Shown here: positions 1-9,944 of the stretch, one piece after another
Layout of the letters: each line of letters starts with the position of its first letter
How positions within the stretch are numbered: the first letter of the stretch is position 1
DNA from: Cyanobacteria bacterium SIG28
Lineage (GTDB): Bacteria > Cyanobacteriota > Vampirovibrionia > Gastranaerophilales > Gastranaerophilaceae
DNA length: 64,000 nucleotides
NCBI GenBank assembly: GCA_015152525.1
Contig: SUTU01000013.1
Location: 1 to 64,000 of the forward strand
Reading direction: 5' to 3'
Notes under the pieces: model-generated
What the model was told of the DNA's origin: nothing
What the model saw: only the letters and a program-made list of their open reading frames with translations
Databases searched by the model: none
Made by a program: the position numbers and the translations under genes

Positions 1-707
1 GTGGTAGAAATAACACTGGTAGAATTACTTGTCGTCATAAAGGTGGCGGTGTAAAACAAGCTTACCGTGTAATCGACTTCAAAAGAGAAAAATTCGGTGT
101 TCCAGCAACAGTTAAAACTATTGAATATGATCCAAACAGAAATGTTAGAATTTCATTAGTTTTCTATGCTGATGGTGAAAAGAGATATATCTTAACTCCG
201 GAAGGACTAAATGTTGGCGATGTAATCGTAAGCGGTCCTGAAGCTGCTATCCAAACAGGTAATGCATTACCTTTAGAACTAATTCCTCTTGGTACAATTG
301 TTCACAACGTTGAACTTATCCCAGGCAGAGGTGGTAAAATGGTTCGTTCAGCTGGTAACTTTGCACAAGTTATGGCTAAAGAAGGTAATTACGTTACAAT
401 CAAATTACCTTCTGGTGAAATGAGAATGGTAAGAAAAGAATGTATGGCTACCGTTGGTACTCTTGGAAATTCTGAATTCAAGAACCTTAAAATCGGTAAA
501 GCTGGTAGAAAAAGATACATGGGTGTTAGACCTACTGTACGTGGTGTAACAATGAACCCTTGTGATCACCCTCACGGTGGTGGTGAAGGTAAAACCGGTC
601 CTGGTGGACACCCTAAAACACCTTGGGGTAAACCGGCTCTTGGCTATAAGACAAGAAAGAAAAATAAAGCGTCAGACAAACTTATTGTTCGTCGTCGCAA
701 AAAATAA
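1..707 (+). CDS. rplB: 50S ribosomal protein L2 (5' truncated by window edge)
   Basis: Frame 3 is open from the window start ([26 protein letters not shown]...) and continuous with ORF 339..707; ends [38 protein letters not shown]. Confidence 0.97.
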   Translation, partial: GRNNTGRITCRHKGGGVKQAYRVIDFKREKFGVPATVKTIEYDPNRNVRISLVFYADGEKRYILTPEGLNVGDVIVSGPEAAIQTGNALPLELIPLGTIVHNVELIPGRGGKMVRSAGNFAQVMAKEGNYVTIKLPSGEMRMVRKECMATVGTLGNSEFKNLKIGKAGRKRYMGVRPTVRGVTMNPCDHPHGGGEGKTGPGGHPKTPWGKPALGYKTRKKNKASDKLIVRRRKK

Positions 708-807
708 TAATTTAAAGCTTGTAGGGTGAATATAATCCAAAATTATATTTACCCCCTAGCAAAAAATAAATTTACAAACATTATTATAAATATAAAAGGA
801 GAAATTA

Positions 808-1086
808 ATGGCACGTTCATTAAAAAAGGGCCCATACGTAGAAGAAGCTCTTCAAAAGAAAATTAACAAGATGAATGAAAATTCAGAAAAGAAAGTTGTT
901 AAAACTTGGTCAAGAGCATCCATGATTGTTCCTGATATGTTAGGACACACAATTGCTGTGCACAACGGAAAAACTCACGTTCCTGTATACGTAACAGAGC
1001 AAATGATTGGACACAAATTGGGTGAGTTTGCGCCTACAAGATTGTACAAAGGGCACGCAGCTGACAAGACAGCTAAGAGAAAATAA
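808..1086 (+). CDS. rpsS: 30S ribosomal protein S19
   Basis: [15 protein letters not shown]...; operon position; AAAGGAG upstream. Confidence 0.97.
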   Translation: MARSLKKGPYVEEALQKKINKMNENSEKKVVKTWSRASMIVPDMLGHTIAVHNGKTHVPVYVTEQMIGHKLGEFAPTRLYKGHAADKTAKRK

Positions 1087-1136
1087 AATTTGTACAGAAT
1101 TTTTGATTAGAAAAAATTAAAAAAAGGAAAATAAAA

Positions 1137-1475
1137 ATGGAAGCTAAATCAAGACAAACAAACATAAAAATGACAGCAAGAAAACTTCGTAGAGTTATCA
1201 ACGAAGTAAGAGGTAAAGCTGTTAATGAAGCTCTTGACATGTTACGTTTTATGCCTTACTTTGCAGCAAGAATTGTTGAAAAGAACGTAAAAGCTGCAGC
1301 AGCTAACGCATTTGAACAAGCTGGGGTTAGAGCAGAATCTTTAAAAGTTTCTGAAATCTTTGCTGATGAAAGCGTATCATACAAAAGAGGTAAACCAAGA
1401 GCTCAAGGTCGTATTTACAAAAGACTCAAACGTACATCTCACCTCACAGTAAAAGTTAGTGATACATCAAAATAG
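1137..1475 (+). CDS. rplV: 50S ribosomal protein L22
   Basis: Ends YKRGKPRAQGRIYKRLKRTSHLTVKV; operon order. Confidence 0.96.
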   Translation: MEAKSRQTNIKMTARKLRRVINEVRGKAVNEALDMLRFMPYFAARIVEKNVKAAAANAFEQAGVRAESLKVSEIFADESVSYKRGKPRAQGRIYKRLKRTSHLTVKVSDTSK

Positions 1476-1489
1476 AGGAAATATAGAAA

Positions 1490-2221
1490 ATGGGACAAAA
1501 AACACATCCAACCGGATTCAGAGTAGGTGTAATTAGATCTTGGTCAAGCACTTGGTACGCAAAGATTAAAGATTATGCTGAATTCGTAGCAGAAGATGCT
1601 AAAATCAGAAAATTTATTAAGAAGAAACTATATGCAGCTGGTGTTGCAGAAATCTTGATTGATAGAAAATCTCAAAGCTTAACAATTACAGTAGTAACAG
1701 CAAAACCTGGTATTGTAGTTGGTAGAGGCGGTCAAGGTATCGATGAACTTAAAGCAGAAGTTTCAAAATATTTAGGCAAACCGGTAATCATCAACGTGGT
1801 TGAAGTTGCAAGAATAGATGTAAATGCTTTATTAGTAGCAGAACAAGTAGCTCAACAACTTGAAAAACGTGTAGCTTTCAGACGTGCAATGAAACAAGCA
1901 ATGCAACGTACAATGAGAGCTGGCGCTCAAGGTATCAAAATTATGGTTTCAGGTCGTTTAGGCGGTGCAGAAATTGCTCGTTCTGAATGGGCTAAAGAAG
2001 GTAGAATACCTCTTCAAACCTTAAGAGCTGATGTTGACTATGGTTTCACAGAAGCAGATACAATTATGGGTAAAATTGGTGTTAAAGTTTGGATTTTCAA
2101 AGGTAACTTAATGCCTGGTGAAAAAGCTGATATGAACATCAAATCTAAAACATCAAAAGAATCAACAGGTGAAAGATTTAACGGTCGTCGTGGAAAACGT
2201 AAACCTGTAGAAACAAAATAG
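1490..2221 (+). CDS. rpsC: 30S ribosomal protein S3
   Basis: [26 protein letters not shown] domain [14 protein letters not shown]. Confidence 0.97.
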   Translation: MGQKTHPTGFRVGVIRSWSSTWYAKIKDYAEFVAEDAKIRKFIKKKLYAAGVAEILIDRKSQSLTITVVTAKPGIVVGRGGQGIDELKAEVSKYLGKPVIINVVEVARIDVNALLVAEQVAQQLEKRVAFRRAMKQAMQRTMRAGAQGIKIMVSGRLGGAEIARSEWAKEGRIPLQTLRADVDYGFTEADTIMGKIGVKVWIFKGNLMPGEKADMNIKSKTSKESTGERFNGRRGKRKPVETK

Positions 2222-2241
2222 TAAATTAGGAGAACAATATA

Positions 2242-2655
2242 ATGTTAATGCCGAAGAAAACAAAATACCGCAAGATGATGAAAGGTAGAATGAAAGGTAC
2301 TGAAACTAGAGGTACTGAATTCGAATTTGGTCGTTATGCATTAAGAGCTGTTGAACCTGGTTGGATTACAAGCAGACAAATTGAAGCAGCAAGACGTGCA
2401 ATGACTCGTGAAATCAAACGTGGCGGTAACGTTTGGATTAAAATATTCCCAGATAAACCTATTACAGCAAAACCTGCAGAAACTCGTATGGGTTCCGGTA
2501 AAGGTAACGTTGAATACTGGGTAGCAGTAGTAAAACCAAACAGAATTTTATTCGAACTAGATTATTTCGATAGAAGTACAGCTGTTAGAGCTTTAGAACT
2601 TGCAGCTCAAAAATTACCTATTAAAGTAAAAGTAGTTGAAAAAGAATCTGTATAA
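2242..2655 (+). CDS. rplP: 50S ribosomal protein L16
   Basis: [24 protein letters not shown]...[24 protein letters not shown]. Confidence 0.97.
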   Translation: MLMPKKTKYRKMMKGRMKGTETRGTEFEFGRYALRAVEPGWITSRQIEAARRAMTREIKRGGNVWIKIFPDKPITAKPAETRMGSGKGNVEYWVAVVKPNRILFELDYFDRSTAVRALELAAQKLPIKVKVVEKESV

Positions 2656-2674
2656 ATAAAAGGAAACAATAACA

Positions 2675-2878
2675 ATGAAATTAAGTGAAATGCGTGAAAA
2701 AACAGTTGATGAGTTAAAACAATTTGTTGTTGATTCTAAAAAACAATTACTAGAAGCTAGAATCAAGAAATCAATGCACAAACTTGAAAGTACTGCAGAA
2801 ATTTCAAAAACAAAACGTTTGGTAGCTCAAGCAAAGACTGTTATTAAAGAAAAAGAAATCGAGGTAAAAAATGCCTAA
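2675..2878 (+). CDS. rpmC: 50S ribosomal protein L29
   Basis: Size, sequence and operon order; overlaps rpsQ start. Confidence 0.93.
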   Translation: MKLSEMREKTVDELKQFVVDSKKQLLEARIKKSMHKLESTAEISKTKRLVAQAKTVIKEKEIEVKNA

Positions 2879-3116
2879 AAAAGTAAAACAAGGTGTAGTT
2901 ACAAGCGACAAAATGGATAAAACTATTGTTGTAAAAGTTGCTTCATATAATCCACACCCAAAATATAAGAAAATTATTGAATCAAACAAAAACTATAAAG
3001 CTCATGACGCTAACAACGAATGTGGTATTGGTGATACAGTAAGAATCGTTGAATCAAAACCTATTTCAGGTGGCAAAAGATGGGTTCTTGAATCTATTGT
3101 TGAAAAAGCAAAATAG
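2871..3116 (+). CDS. rpsQ: 30S ribosomal protein S17
   Basis: KQGVVTSDKMDKTIVVKVASYNPHPKYKKI. Confidence 0.95.
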   Translation: MPKKVKQGVVTSDKMDKTIVVKVASYNPHPKYKKIIESNKNYKAHDANNECGIGDTVRIVESKPISGGKRWVLESIVEKAK

Positions 3117-3241
3117 TTTTTGCAATAATTAACATCATTATTTACGCAAATAATGCGCTGTGAAAGTAGGTCTGAGTTCTCAGACAAAATAAAAAATAAG
3201 TTGGGGTTTTTACCCCAACAGAATAAAAAGGAAATGGAAAA

Positions 3242-3610
3242 ATGATACAACAAGAAACTAGATTAGTAGTAGCAGATAATACAGGTGCTAAAGAATTGCT
3301 TGTTATCCGTGTAATGGGTAGCTCAAATAAAAAATTCGCTGCTGTAGGTGATGTTGTAGTTGCAACTGTAAAAGATGCATCTCCAAACATGACTGTAAAA
3401 AAATCTGAAGTTGTAAAAGCGGTTATCGTTAGAACAAAACATGATATTAAACGTGCTGACGGTTCTGTTATCAGATTTGATGAAAATGCGGCAGTAATTA
3501 TTAACAAAGATGGCAACCCTCGTGGTACTCGTGTATTTGGACCTGTTGCCAGAGAACTTCGTGATAAAAACTTCATGAAGATTGTTTCACTTGCGCCGGA
3601 AGTTATCTAG
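3242..3610 (+). CDS. rplN: 50S ribosomal protein L14
   Basis: [26 protein letters not shown]. Confidence 0.97.
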   Translation: MIQQETRLVVADNTGAKELLVIRVMGSSNKKFAAVGDVVVATVKDASPNMTVKKSEVVKAVIVRTKHDIKRADGSVIRFDENAAVIINKDGNPRGTRVFGPVARELRDKNFMKIVSLAPEVI

Positions 3611-3689
3611 TAGCAAGTGTGTAAAACTGATGTAGCTCTCACGCTACCGTTCAGGTAAGATTAGACAAAATCCAAAAAGTAAATGGAGA

Positions 3690-4031
3690 ATGAAAATGAC
3701 AGATAAGAAAAAAAGCTTGCATGTAAAATCAGGTGATAGAGTTATCATCACAGCAGGCAAGGATAAAGGAAAAACAGGTAACATTAAAAAAGCAATGCCT
3801 TCAGAAGGTAAAGTTATCGTTGAAGGTGCTAATATGATTACCAGAGCAACTAAAGCTAATCCTGCTTATAATATTCAAGGTGGTTTGATGAAAATCGAAG
3901 CTCCTCTTGATTCATCAAAAGTTATGATTGTATGCCCAAGTTGTGAAAAACCAACCAGAGTAGCTCACAAAGTTATCGATGGTAAAAAAGTTCGTGTTTG
4001 TAAAAAATGCGGCGAACAGTTAGACGTATAG
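3690..4031 (+). CDS. rplX: 50S ribosomal protein L24
   Basis: KOW motif GDRVIITAGKDKGKTGNIKKAMP; the C-terminus carries a CPSC..CKKC pair. Confidence 0.95.
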   Translation: MKMTDKKKSLHVKSGDRVIITAGKDKGKTGNIKKAMPSEGKVIVEGANMITRATKANPAYNIQGGLMKIEAPLDSSKVMIVCPSCEKPTRVAHKVIDGKKVRVCKKCGEQLDV

Positions 4032-4183
4032 TACTAATAGTAAACACGTGATCAAGTGGGGTGGGGTAAATGAACCATTTGGTTAGTGAGCTTCCGAGCC
4101 GGTATCCAAAAGGAATTGAACCTACCAGCTACACGTCAAGCGACCAGCTTTGATCGATCGTGTTCAAGAAAAGGAAAAGAAAA

Positions 4184-4732
4184 ATGACAAAGACAAAAAG
4201 CTTAAGAGCAAAATACAATGAAGAAGTAAAAGCAGCACTTAAAGAAAAATTTGGTTATGAAAACGACAACATGATTCCAAAACTTCATAAAATCGTTTTA
4301 AATATGGGTGTTGGTGAAGCTTCTCACAACTCAAAGATTGCTGATGCTATTCAAGCTCAGTTGACAAAAATTGCAGGTCAACAAGCAGTTGTAACTAAAG
4401 CTAAAAAATCAATTGCATCTTACAAATTAAGAGAAGGTATGCCGGTTGGTGCTATGGTTACTTTACGTGGTGAAAGAATGTATGATTTCTTACAAAAGCT
4501 TATTTGTGTAGTTCTTCCTCGTATTAGAGACTTTAGAGGAATATCTTCTAAATCATTTGACGGCAGAGGTAACTATACATTAGGTTTAAAAGAACAAGCA
4601 TTATTCCCTGAAATCACTTATGAAGAAGTTGATTTGGTAAAAGGTATGAACGTATCTATTATCACAACTGCTAATACTGATGACGAAGCTAGAGAATTGT
4701 TAAGATTCTTGGGTATGCCATTTAAAAAATAG
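4184..4732 (+). CDS. rplE: 50S ribosomal protein L5
   Basis: L5 motifs ([16 protein letters not shown]...; [26 protein letters not shown]). The ATG at 4184 follows AAGGAAAAG, so the GTG at 4160 is a less likely start. Confidence 0.94.
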   Translation: MTKTKSLRAKYNEEVKAALKEKFGYENDNMIPKLHKIVLNMGVGEASHNSKIADAIQAQLTKIAGQQAVVTKAKKSIASYKLREGMPVGAMVTLRGERMYDFLQKLICVVLPRIRDFRGISSKSFDGRGNYTLGLKEQALFPEITYEEVDLVKGMNVSIITTANTDDEARELLRFLGMPFKK

Positions 4733-4821
4733 GTTAAATAAATTTTGGCTGATTGGTCAAATATACTAACCTAAAATATAATGTAAGTAAAGAAACTAAT
4801 TAGAAAATAAAGGAGAAATTC

Positions 4822-5028
4822 ATGGCTAAAAAAGCGATGATAAACAAAGAACATAAAAGAGAAATGTTGGTTGCAGCTGGCAAATATCCAAAAGTAAGAT
4901 TGCACAACAGATGCAGCATTTGTGGTCGTCCTCACGGTTTCCACAGAGATTTCGGCTTATGCAGAATTTGTTTAAGAAAAATGGCTCACCAAGGCTTATT
5001 ACCTGGTGTAACAAAAGCTTCTTGGTAG
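4822..5028 (+). CDS. rpsN: 30S ribosomal protein S14, zinc-binding short form
   Basis: [38 protein letters not shown]. Confidence 0.96.
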   Translation: MAKKAMINKEHKREMLVAAGKYPKVRLHNRCSICGRPHGFHRDFGLCRICLRKMAHQGLLPGVTKASW

Positions 5029-5139
5029 AGTTTAGTATAATGCTTTTTCGCTCGACTGTGTTTGTTACAGGTTGAGTATAAGTATGTGTGTCAGTAAGTT
5101 CTCTTGAATGACTGCTGTGCATGAATAGTGAATAAAAAA

Positions 5140-5175
5140 AATAATCCCGAAAATATTTTCGGGATTATTTTTTTA
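5140..5175 (+). terminator. Rho-independent terminator closing the ribosomal cluster
   Basis: AATAATCCCGAAAATATTTTCGGGATTATTTTTTTATT hairpin plus T-run. Confidence 0.85.
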
Positions 5176-5188
5176 TTATAAAGTTTGA

Positions 5189-5626
5189 TTAGTTTTTTAT
5201 AATATTAACCAATCCTTCAAGTCCTAAAAGATAACTATCTTCACCAAAACCTGCAACAATACCTTTGCACACACCACTTAAGAGTGAGGTATGACGAAAT
5301 TCTTCTCTAGCATGAATATTCGTCATATGTATTTCAATTGTCGGGATTTGTACTGCAGAAATTGCATCACGTATAACAACACTTGTATGAGTGTAACCAC
5401 CGGCATTAATTAAAATGCCATCGTATATTCCTCTGGCTTGTTGTATTTTTTCAACAAGTTCGCCTTCGATGTTACTTTGATAAACATCAACTTCGATATC
5501 AAACTCTTTGCCTTTTTGTATAACAGTTTCTTCAATTTCTTTTAAAGTTTTTTTGCCGTATTTTTCAGGCTCTCTTATGCCTAGCATATTCAAATTTGCG
5601 CCGTTAATAAGTAATATTTTTTTCAT
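5189..5626 (-). CDS. aroQ: 3-dehydroquinate dehydratase, type II
   Basis: MKKILLINGANLNMLGIREPEKYG...INAGGYTHTSVVIRDAI...EIHMTNIHAREEFRHTS. Confidence 0.95.
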   Translation of the reverse strand: MKKILLINGANLNMLGIREPEKYGKKTLKEIEETVIQKGKEFDIEVDVYQSNIEGELVEKIQQARGIYDGILINAGGYTHTSVVIRDAISAVQIPTIEIHMTNIHAREEFRHTSLLSGVCKGIVAGFGEDSYLLGLEGLVNIIKN

Positions 5627-5803
5627 AGTATTTATTTTCCTATTCTTTTTTATAACTTGACGGGTAGTTGTATTTGTTATCTGATTTACATTTACCCTTT
5701 AATGTTATTTGGTTGGTAGGTTTGTCTGTTATCTAATTTACATTTACCCCCTTTTATTATACAATATTTTTAATGAAAATAGCAAAAAGAAGGTGAGGAA
5801 GAT

Positions 5804-6127
5804 ATGATAAATCAACGTTGGTATGACAGTGATCCTATTTTAAAAGAGGCTTTAGACTTATTGAGATTGCAACCGGATGAAACAAAATCAGAAGCTACTG
5901 ATTTTTTATTACAGTTACAAGAACAGGTTGCCGGTGAAGTAATAGAACACGTTTATGAAATCATCAATACTTTTCAAGGTAAAGGCAATCGTTGGTATGA
6001 CAATGACCCAATGATGTTAAAAGGTGTAGAATTATTAAGAAATGCACCTGCAAAAATACAAAGGGTAGCAGCTTTAAAACTTCTTATTGCCCTCGAACAA
6101 AAAAGTTTTGAAGGGGTAGAAATCTAG
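5804..6127 (+). CDS. Hypothetical protein with internal duplication of a WYDxDPxxxxxxxLLR motif
   Basis: RWYDSDPILKEALDLLRLQP and RWYDNDPMMLKGVELLRNAP; overlaps folE2 start. Confidence 0.75.
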   Translation: MINQRWYDSDPILKEALDLLRLQPDETKSEATDFLLQLQEQVAGEVIEHVYEIINTFQGKGNRWYDNDPMMLKGVELLRNAPAKIQRVAALKLLIALEQKSFEGVEI

Positions 6128-6912
6128 TGAAGGATGTTCAAAATCAGATTGATTTAAGAGGTGTTGAGATACAAAAAGTTGGAATTAAGGGGTTCGAACT
6201 ACCGATTGTAATCCAACGAAAAGATGCGGAAGATAAAGTTATTTATGCTACTGCAACTTGTGGTGTAACTTTGCCTGCAGAATATAAAGGTACTCACATG
6301 TCCAGATTTGTAGAGGTTTTGAACGAATGGCGTGAGCGAAAAACTCTTGATATAAAGAGTTGTGTAGTTGCAATGGTTGAGCGTTTAAATGCAAAAAGCG
6401 GTTGTATAAAGTTTGATTTTAAATACTTTATAGAAAAGAAATCGCCGGTTACGGGAATTTATGCGCCGATGTGTTATGATTGCTCTTTTGAGGCAATTTT
6501 AGAAGATTATAATGGAGATGACGAAGAGTACCAATTCTTCTTGGGTGTAAAAGTTCCTGTAACTACACTTTGTCCATGTTCAAAAGAGATATCTTCATAC
6601 GGTGCGCATAACCAAAGAGCAATTGTTTCAGTTAAAGTAACTTATCCGGAAGATGAGCATGTTTGGATTGAAGATTTAGTTGCTAAGGTTGAGAAAACAG
6701 CTTCTTCTGAACTTTATTCGTTGTTGAAACGAGAAGATGAAAAGTATGTTACTGAGCAGGCTTATGATAATCCGAAATTTGTTGAAGATGTTTTGCGTGA
6801 TGTTGTTTTACTTTTAAGAAATGATGACCAAATTGATTCTTTTGAAGTCGAATGTGAATCAATAGAAAGCATACATAATCATTCAGCTTGGGCATACCAA
6901 TTAGAAAACTAA
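6127..6912 (+). CDS. folE2: GTP cyclohydrolase FolE2 (type IB)
   Basis: FolE2 signature VTTLCPCSKEISSYGAHNQRAIVSVKV; GTG start. Confidence 0.92.
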   Translation: MKDVQNQIDLRGVEIQKVGIKGFELPIVIQRKDAEDKVIYATATCGVTLPAEYKGTHMSRFVEVLNEWRERKTLDIKSCVVAMVERLNAKSGCIKFDFKYFIEKKSPVTGIYAPMCYDCSFEAILEDYNGDDEEYQFFLGVKVPVTTLCPCSKEISSYGAHNQRAIVSVKVTYPEDEHVWIEDLVAKVEKTASSELYSLLKREDEKYVTEQAYDNPKFVEDVLRDVVLLLRNDDQIDSFEVECESIESIHNHSAWAYQLEN

Positions 6913-7024
6913 TCAGTATATTAATATAACTTAACAGATTGGTTTTCTGATGAGTCATGCTTTATAATATTGTGGGGGAGTTTGTAACTCTTTAAGTAAA
7001 AATGTTTTTAAGGAAAGTATATAA

Positions 7025-7777
7025 ATGAAAGATTTTAAAAGGCTGGGGTTTACACTCGTCGGGTTGTTCTTAAGTGTATTGCCATCTTGTGCGGCAATGA
7101 CATTTCCAAATATTAATATAGGCTTGCAAAATGCTAATACACCGCAAGATTTTACTAATGGGTTACAAATCCTAATTTGGTTAACAATTTTATCTTTGGC
7201 GCCAAGTATTTTGATTATGACAACTTGTTTTGTTCGTTTAATAGTTGTTTTGGCTTTAACAAGACAAGCTCTTGGTGCCGGAACTTTACCGCCTAACCAA
7301 GTTATAACAAGTTTAGCTTTAATTTTAACTTTTTTTATAATGGCACCGACTTTTAATGAGATTAATGAAAAGGCGCTTCAACCTTATATGCAGAACCAAA
7401 TAACTCAGCAAGTAGCTTTGGATAGAGGTATTGAGCCAATTCGTAAATTTATGTTTAAACAAACTCACCAGAAAGAGTTGGCATTGTTTGTTCGTATGGC
7501 AAAGATTGAAAAGCCGAAGAATGAAAAAGATATTCCGACATACGTCTTGTTACCTTCATTTATTATGAGCGAGTTGAAAACGGCGTTTACTATAGGGTTT
7601 GTAGTTTATCTTCCGTTTTTGGTAATCGATATAGTCGTATCTTCGGTGCTTGTTTCTATGGGGATGATGTTTTTGCCACCAACAATGATTGCTTTGCCGT
7701 TTAAGTTAATTATGTTTGTAATGGTAGACGGTTGGTATTTGGTTGTAAAATCTTTAGTAGAAAGCTTTGTGAGGTAA
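7025..7777 (+). CDS. fliP: Flagellar export apparatus protein FliP
   Basis: LTILSLAPSILIMTTCFVRLIVVLALTRQALG; PSFIMSELKTAFTIGFVVYLPFLVIDIVVSSVLVSMGM. Confidence 0.96.
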   Translation: MKDFKRLGFTLVGLFLSVLPSCAAMTFPNINIGLQNANTPQDFTNGLQILIWLTILSLAPSILIMTTCFVRLIVVLALTRQALGAGTLPPNQVITSLALILTFFIMAPTFNEINEKALQPYMQNQITQQVALDRGIEPIRKFMFKQTHQKELALFVRMAKIEKPKNEKDIPTYVLLPSFIMSELKTAFTIGFVVYLPFLVIDIVVSSVLVSMGMMFLPPTMIALPFKLIMFVMVDGWYLVVKSLVESFVR

Positions 7778-7781
7778 TTAG

Positions 7782-8054
7782 ATGCAGGATTTAATAATAA
7801 CTCTTTTACAAAAAATGTTTGTGCTCACCTTGCAAATGTCAGTTCCGGTATTATTAATCGGGGTTGTTATAGGCTTAATGGTGAGTATTTTTCAAACTGT
7901 AACACAAATACAGGAATCTACTTTAACCTTCGTACCAAAAATTGTTGGCTGTGTAATTTTATTGATATTCTTAATGCCTTGGATGTTTAGCGTGTTTATT
8001 AATACTGTAGAAGAATTTATGTCAATAATTCCTCAATTAGTAGGTGCGATGTAA
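7782..8054 (+). CDS. fliQ: Flagellar export protein FliQ
   Basis: Two-TM ~90 aa protein with VGLMVSIFQTVTQIQESTLTFVPKI-type motif, between fliP and fliR. Confidence 0.95.
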   Translation: MQDLIITLLQKMFVLTLQMSVPVLLIGVVIGLMVSIFQTVTQIQESTLTFVPKIVGCVILLIFLMPWMFSVFINTVEEFMSIIPQLVGAM

Positions 8055-8836
8055 TGTTTAATTTGGATGTATTATTTTCAGTTGGTAATATAATCCTTTT
8101 TATGGCCATATTTACACGAATATCCGGTTTATTCAGGACGGCACCGTTGTTGTCAACTTATCCTATACCGGTTCAGGTAAAAATTTGGTTAGCTGCTGCA
8201 ATCGCTTTTATTTTATTTCCGATTGTACAACATAATACAACAACTTTTGTTACACCAAATTCAGTACCGGCTTTAACTTTAATACTGCTCAAGGAATATA
8301 TGATAGGTTATGCAATTGGATATTGCGCTAATATTTTGTTTATAGGTATTGAAATGGGGGTAAATACTTTTACTATCCAGATGGGGTTGTCTGCAGATCA
8401 AGCTTTAAACCCTGCTTCGGGTGGTACTTCACCGGTAATAACTCAGGCTTATACTTATTTAGCTTCAATGCTCTTTGTGGCTTTGGGTGCACATCAGTGG
8501 TTGTTTGCAGCGATATACAATAGCTTTAAGTCCATGCCGGTAGGGTATATTGTATCCTTTTCGCCAAATTTAATAGAACAAATTATAATAGTAACAAGCC
8601 AAATTTTTTCAATAGGTTTAGCAATAGCAATTCCAATTTTTGGAATTTTATTCATAACGGATGTATTATTAGGGTTCACGTCAAAAATGATGCCACAAAT
8701 GAACATATTTATGGTTTCTCTGCCTATAAAAATATATCTGGGTTTAATTTTGTCGCTTATGTTTATGCGTCCAATGGCAGAACAAATTGCGATATATATA
8801 GAGCAATTCTTAACAAAGATTGCAGCAATATTTTAG
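8054..8836 (+). CDS. fliR: Flagellar export protein FliR
   Basis: Position in fliPQR-flhBA; FTRISGLFRTAPLLS and polytopic profile. Confidence 0.93.
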   Translation: MFNLDVLFSVGNIILFMAIFTRISGLFRTAPLLSTYPIPVQVKIWLAAAIAFILFPIVQHNTTTFVTPNSVPALTLILLKEYMIGYAIGYCANILFIGIEMGVNTFTIQMGLSADQALNPASGGTSPVITQAYTYLASMLFVALGAHQWLFAAIYNSFKSMPVGYIVSFSPNLIEQIIIVTSQIFSIGLAIAIPIFGILFITDVLLGFTSKMMPQMNIFMVSLPIKIYLGLILSLMFMRPMAEQIAIYIEQFLTKIAAIF

Positions 8837-8854
8837 TCAATAAAAAGGTAATGA

Positions 8855-9934
8855 ATGAGTAACGACGGAGCAGAAAGAACAGAGGAAGCGACGCCTCGAA
8901 GGCGAACGAAAGAACGTCAGCGAGGTAATATTCCGAAAAGTAAAGATATGGAATCGGCAATGGTAATGATTGGCGGTTTGGCTTTGTTGGGTGTTTTGTC
9001 AAAGTATATGTATACAAATCTTTTGGCAATGATGCAACATACTTTTACTAATCTAAATCCTTACTCAATTGATACGAGTAGTATTGTCGGGCTTTTATAT
9101 CCTTATTTTAGATATCTTGGAATAATTGTTTTACCATTTTTTGTACTGTTGTTTATTCTTGCGATATTTGTAATTCGCATGGATATCGGTCATGTTTTTG
9201 CTTTAGAACGAGCAAAGTTTAATTTGGAAAATTTGAGTCCAAAACGTTTGATTCAAAATGCAAAAAGATTAATAAACCCTTTTCAGCCAAGAACTCTGGT
9301 TGAGTTTGCGAAATCAATACTTAAAATTATTATAGTTGGTGCGTGTGGTTATTCGGCTATTAACAGCAGAAAAGGTGATTTGTTGGGGCTGGTGGGGCTT
9401 GAAACGCCTTTAGCTTTGAGTATTGTTGGTTCGGTATTGATGAACATGATTATCAATATGTGTATTGCAATGTTGATTTTAGGTTTTTTGGATAAAAAAT
9501 ATCAAACTTATGAATATAATAAGTCGATAAAAATGACTAAACAGGAAGTTAAGGATGAGCATAAGGATATTGAAGGGGATCCTAAAATTAAAGCTCGAAT
9601 AAAATCTATTCAAATGCAAATGGCAAGACAACGTATGATGTCAGCAGTTCCGCAAGCAGATGTAGTTGTAACAAACCCTACACACTATGCTGTAGCATTG
9701 AAATATGATAAGACAAAAGCGCCGGTACCGGTTGTAGTGGCAAAAGGTATTGATTATTTGGCTTTTCAAATTCGTGATATTGCTAAAAATCATAATGTTC
9801 CGATAGTTGAAAATCGACCGGTAGCAAGAGCACTATATAATTCGGTTCCTGTTGATGGTATGATACCATCAGAATTATATGTAGCTGTTGCTCAGATTTT
9901 AAATTATGTCTATAATAGTAATAGAGAGAATTAA
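8855..9934 (+). CDS. flhB: Flagellar export switch protein FlhB
   Basis: AERTEEATPRRRTKERQRGNIPKSKD N-terminus; NPTH autocleavage motif (VVTNPTHYAVALKYD). Confidence 0.97.
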   Translation: MSNDGAERTEEATPRRRTKERQRGNIPKSKDMESAMVMIGGLALLGVLSKYMYTNLLAMMQHTFTNLNPYSIDTSSIVGLLYPYFRYLGIIVLPFFVLLFILAIFVIRMDIGHVFALERAKFNLENLSPKRLIQNAKRLINPFQPRTLVEFAKSILKIIIVGACGYSAINSRKGDLLGLVGLETPLALSIVGSVLMNMIINMCIAMLILGFLDKKYQTYEYNKSIKMTKQEVKDEHKDIEGDPKIKARIKSIQMQMARQRMMSAVPQADVVVTNPTHYAVALKYDKTKAPVPVVVAKGIDYLAFQIRDIAKNHNVPIVENRPVARALYNSVPVDGMIPSELYVAVAQILNYVYNSNREN

Positions 9935-9944
9935 GTAGGGTAGG

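Noticed and set aside
405-611. Minus-strand ORF inside rplB
   Set aside because: Antisense to a highly conserved ribosomal protein; composition is a codon-shadow artefact. The same applies to 2804-2989, 3002-3253, 3142-3576 and 4826-5122.
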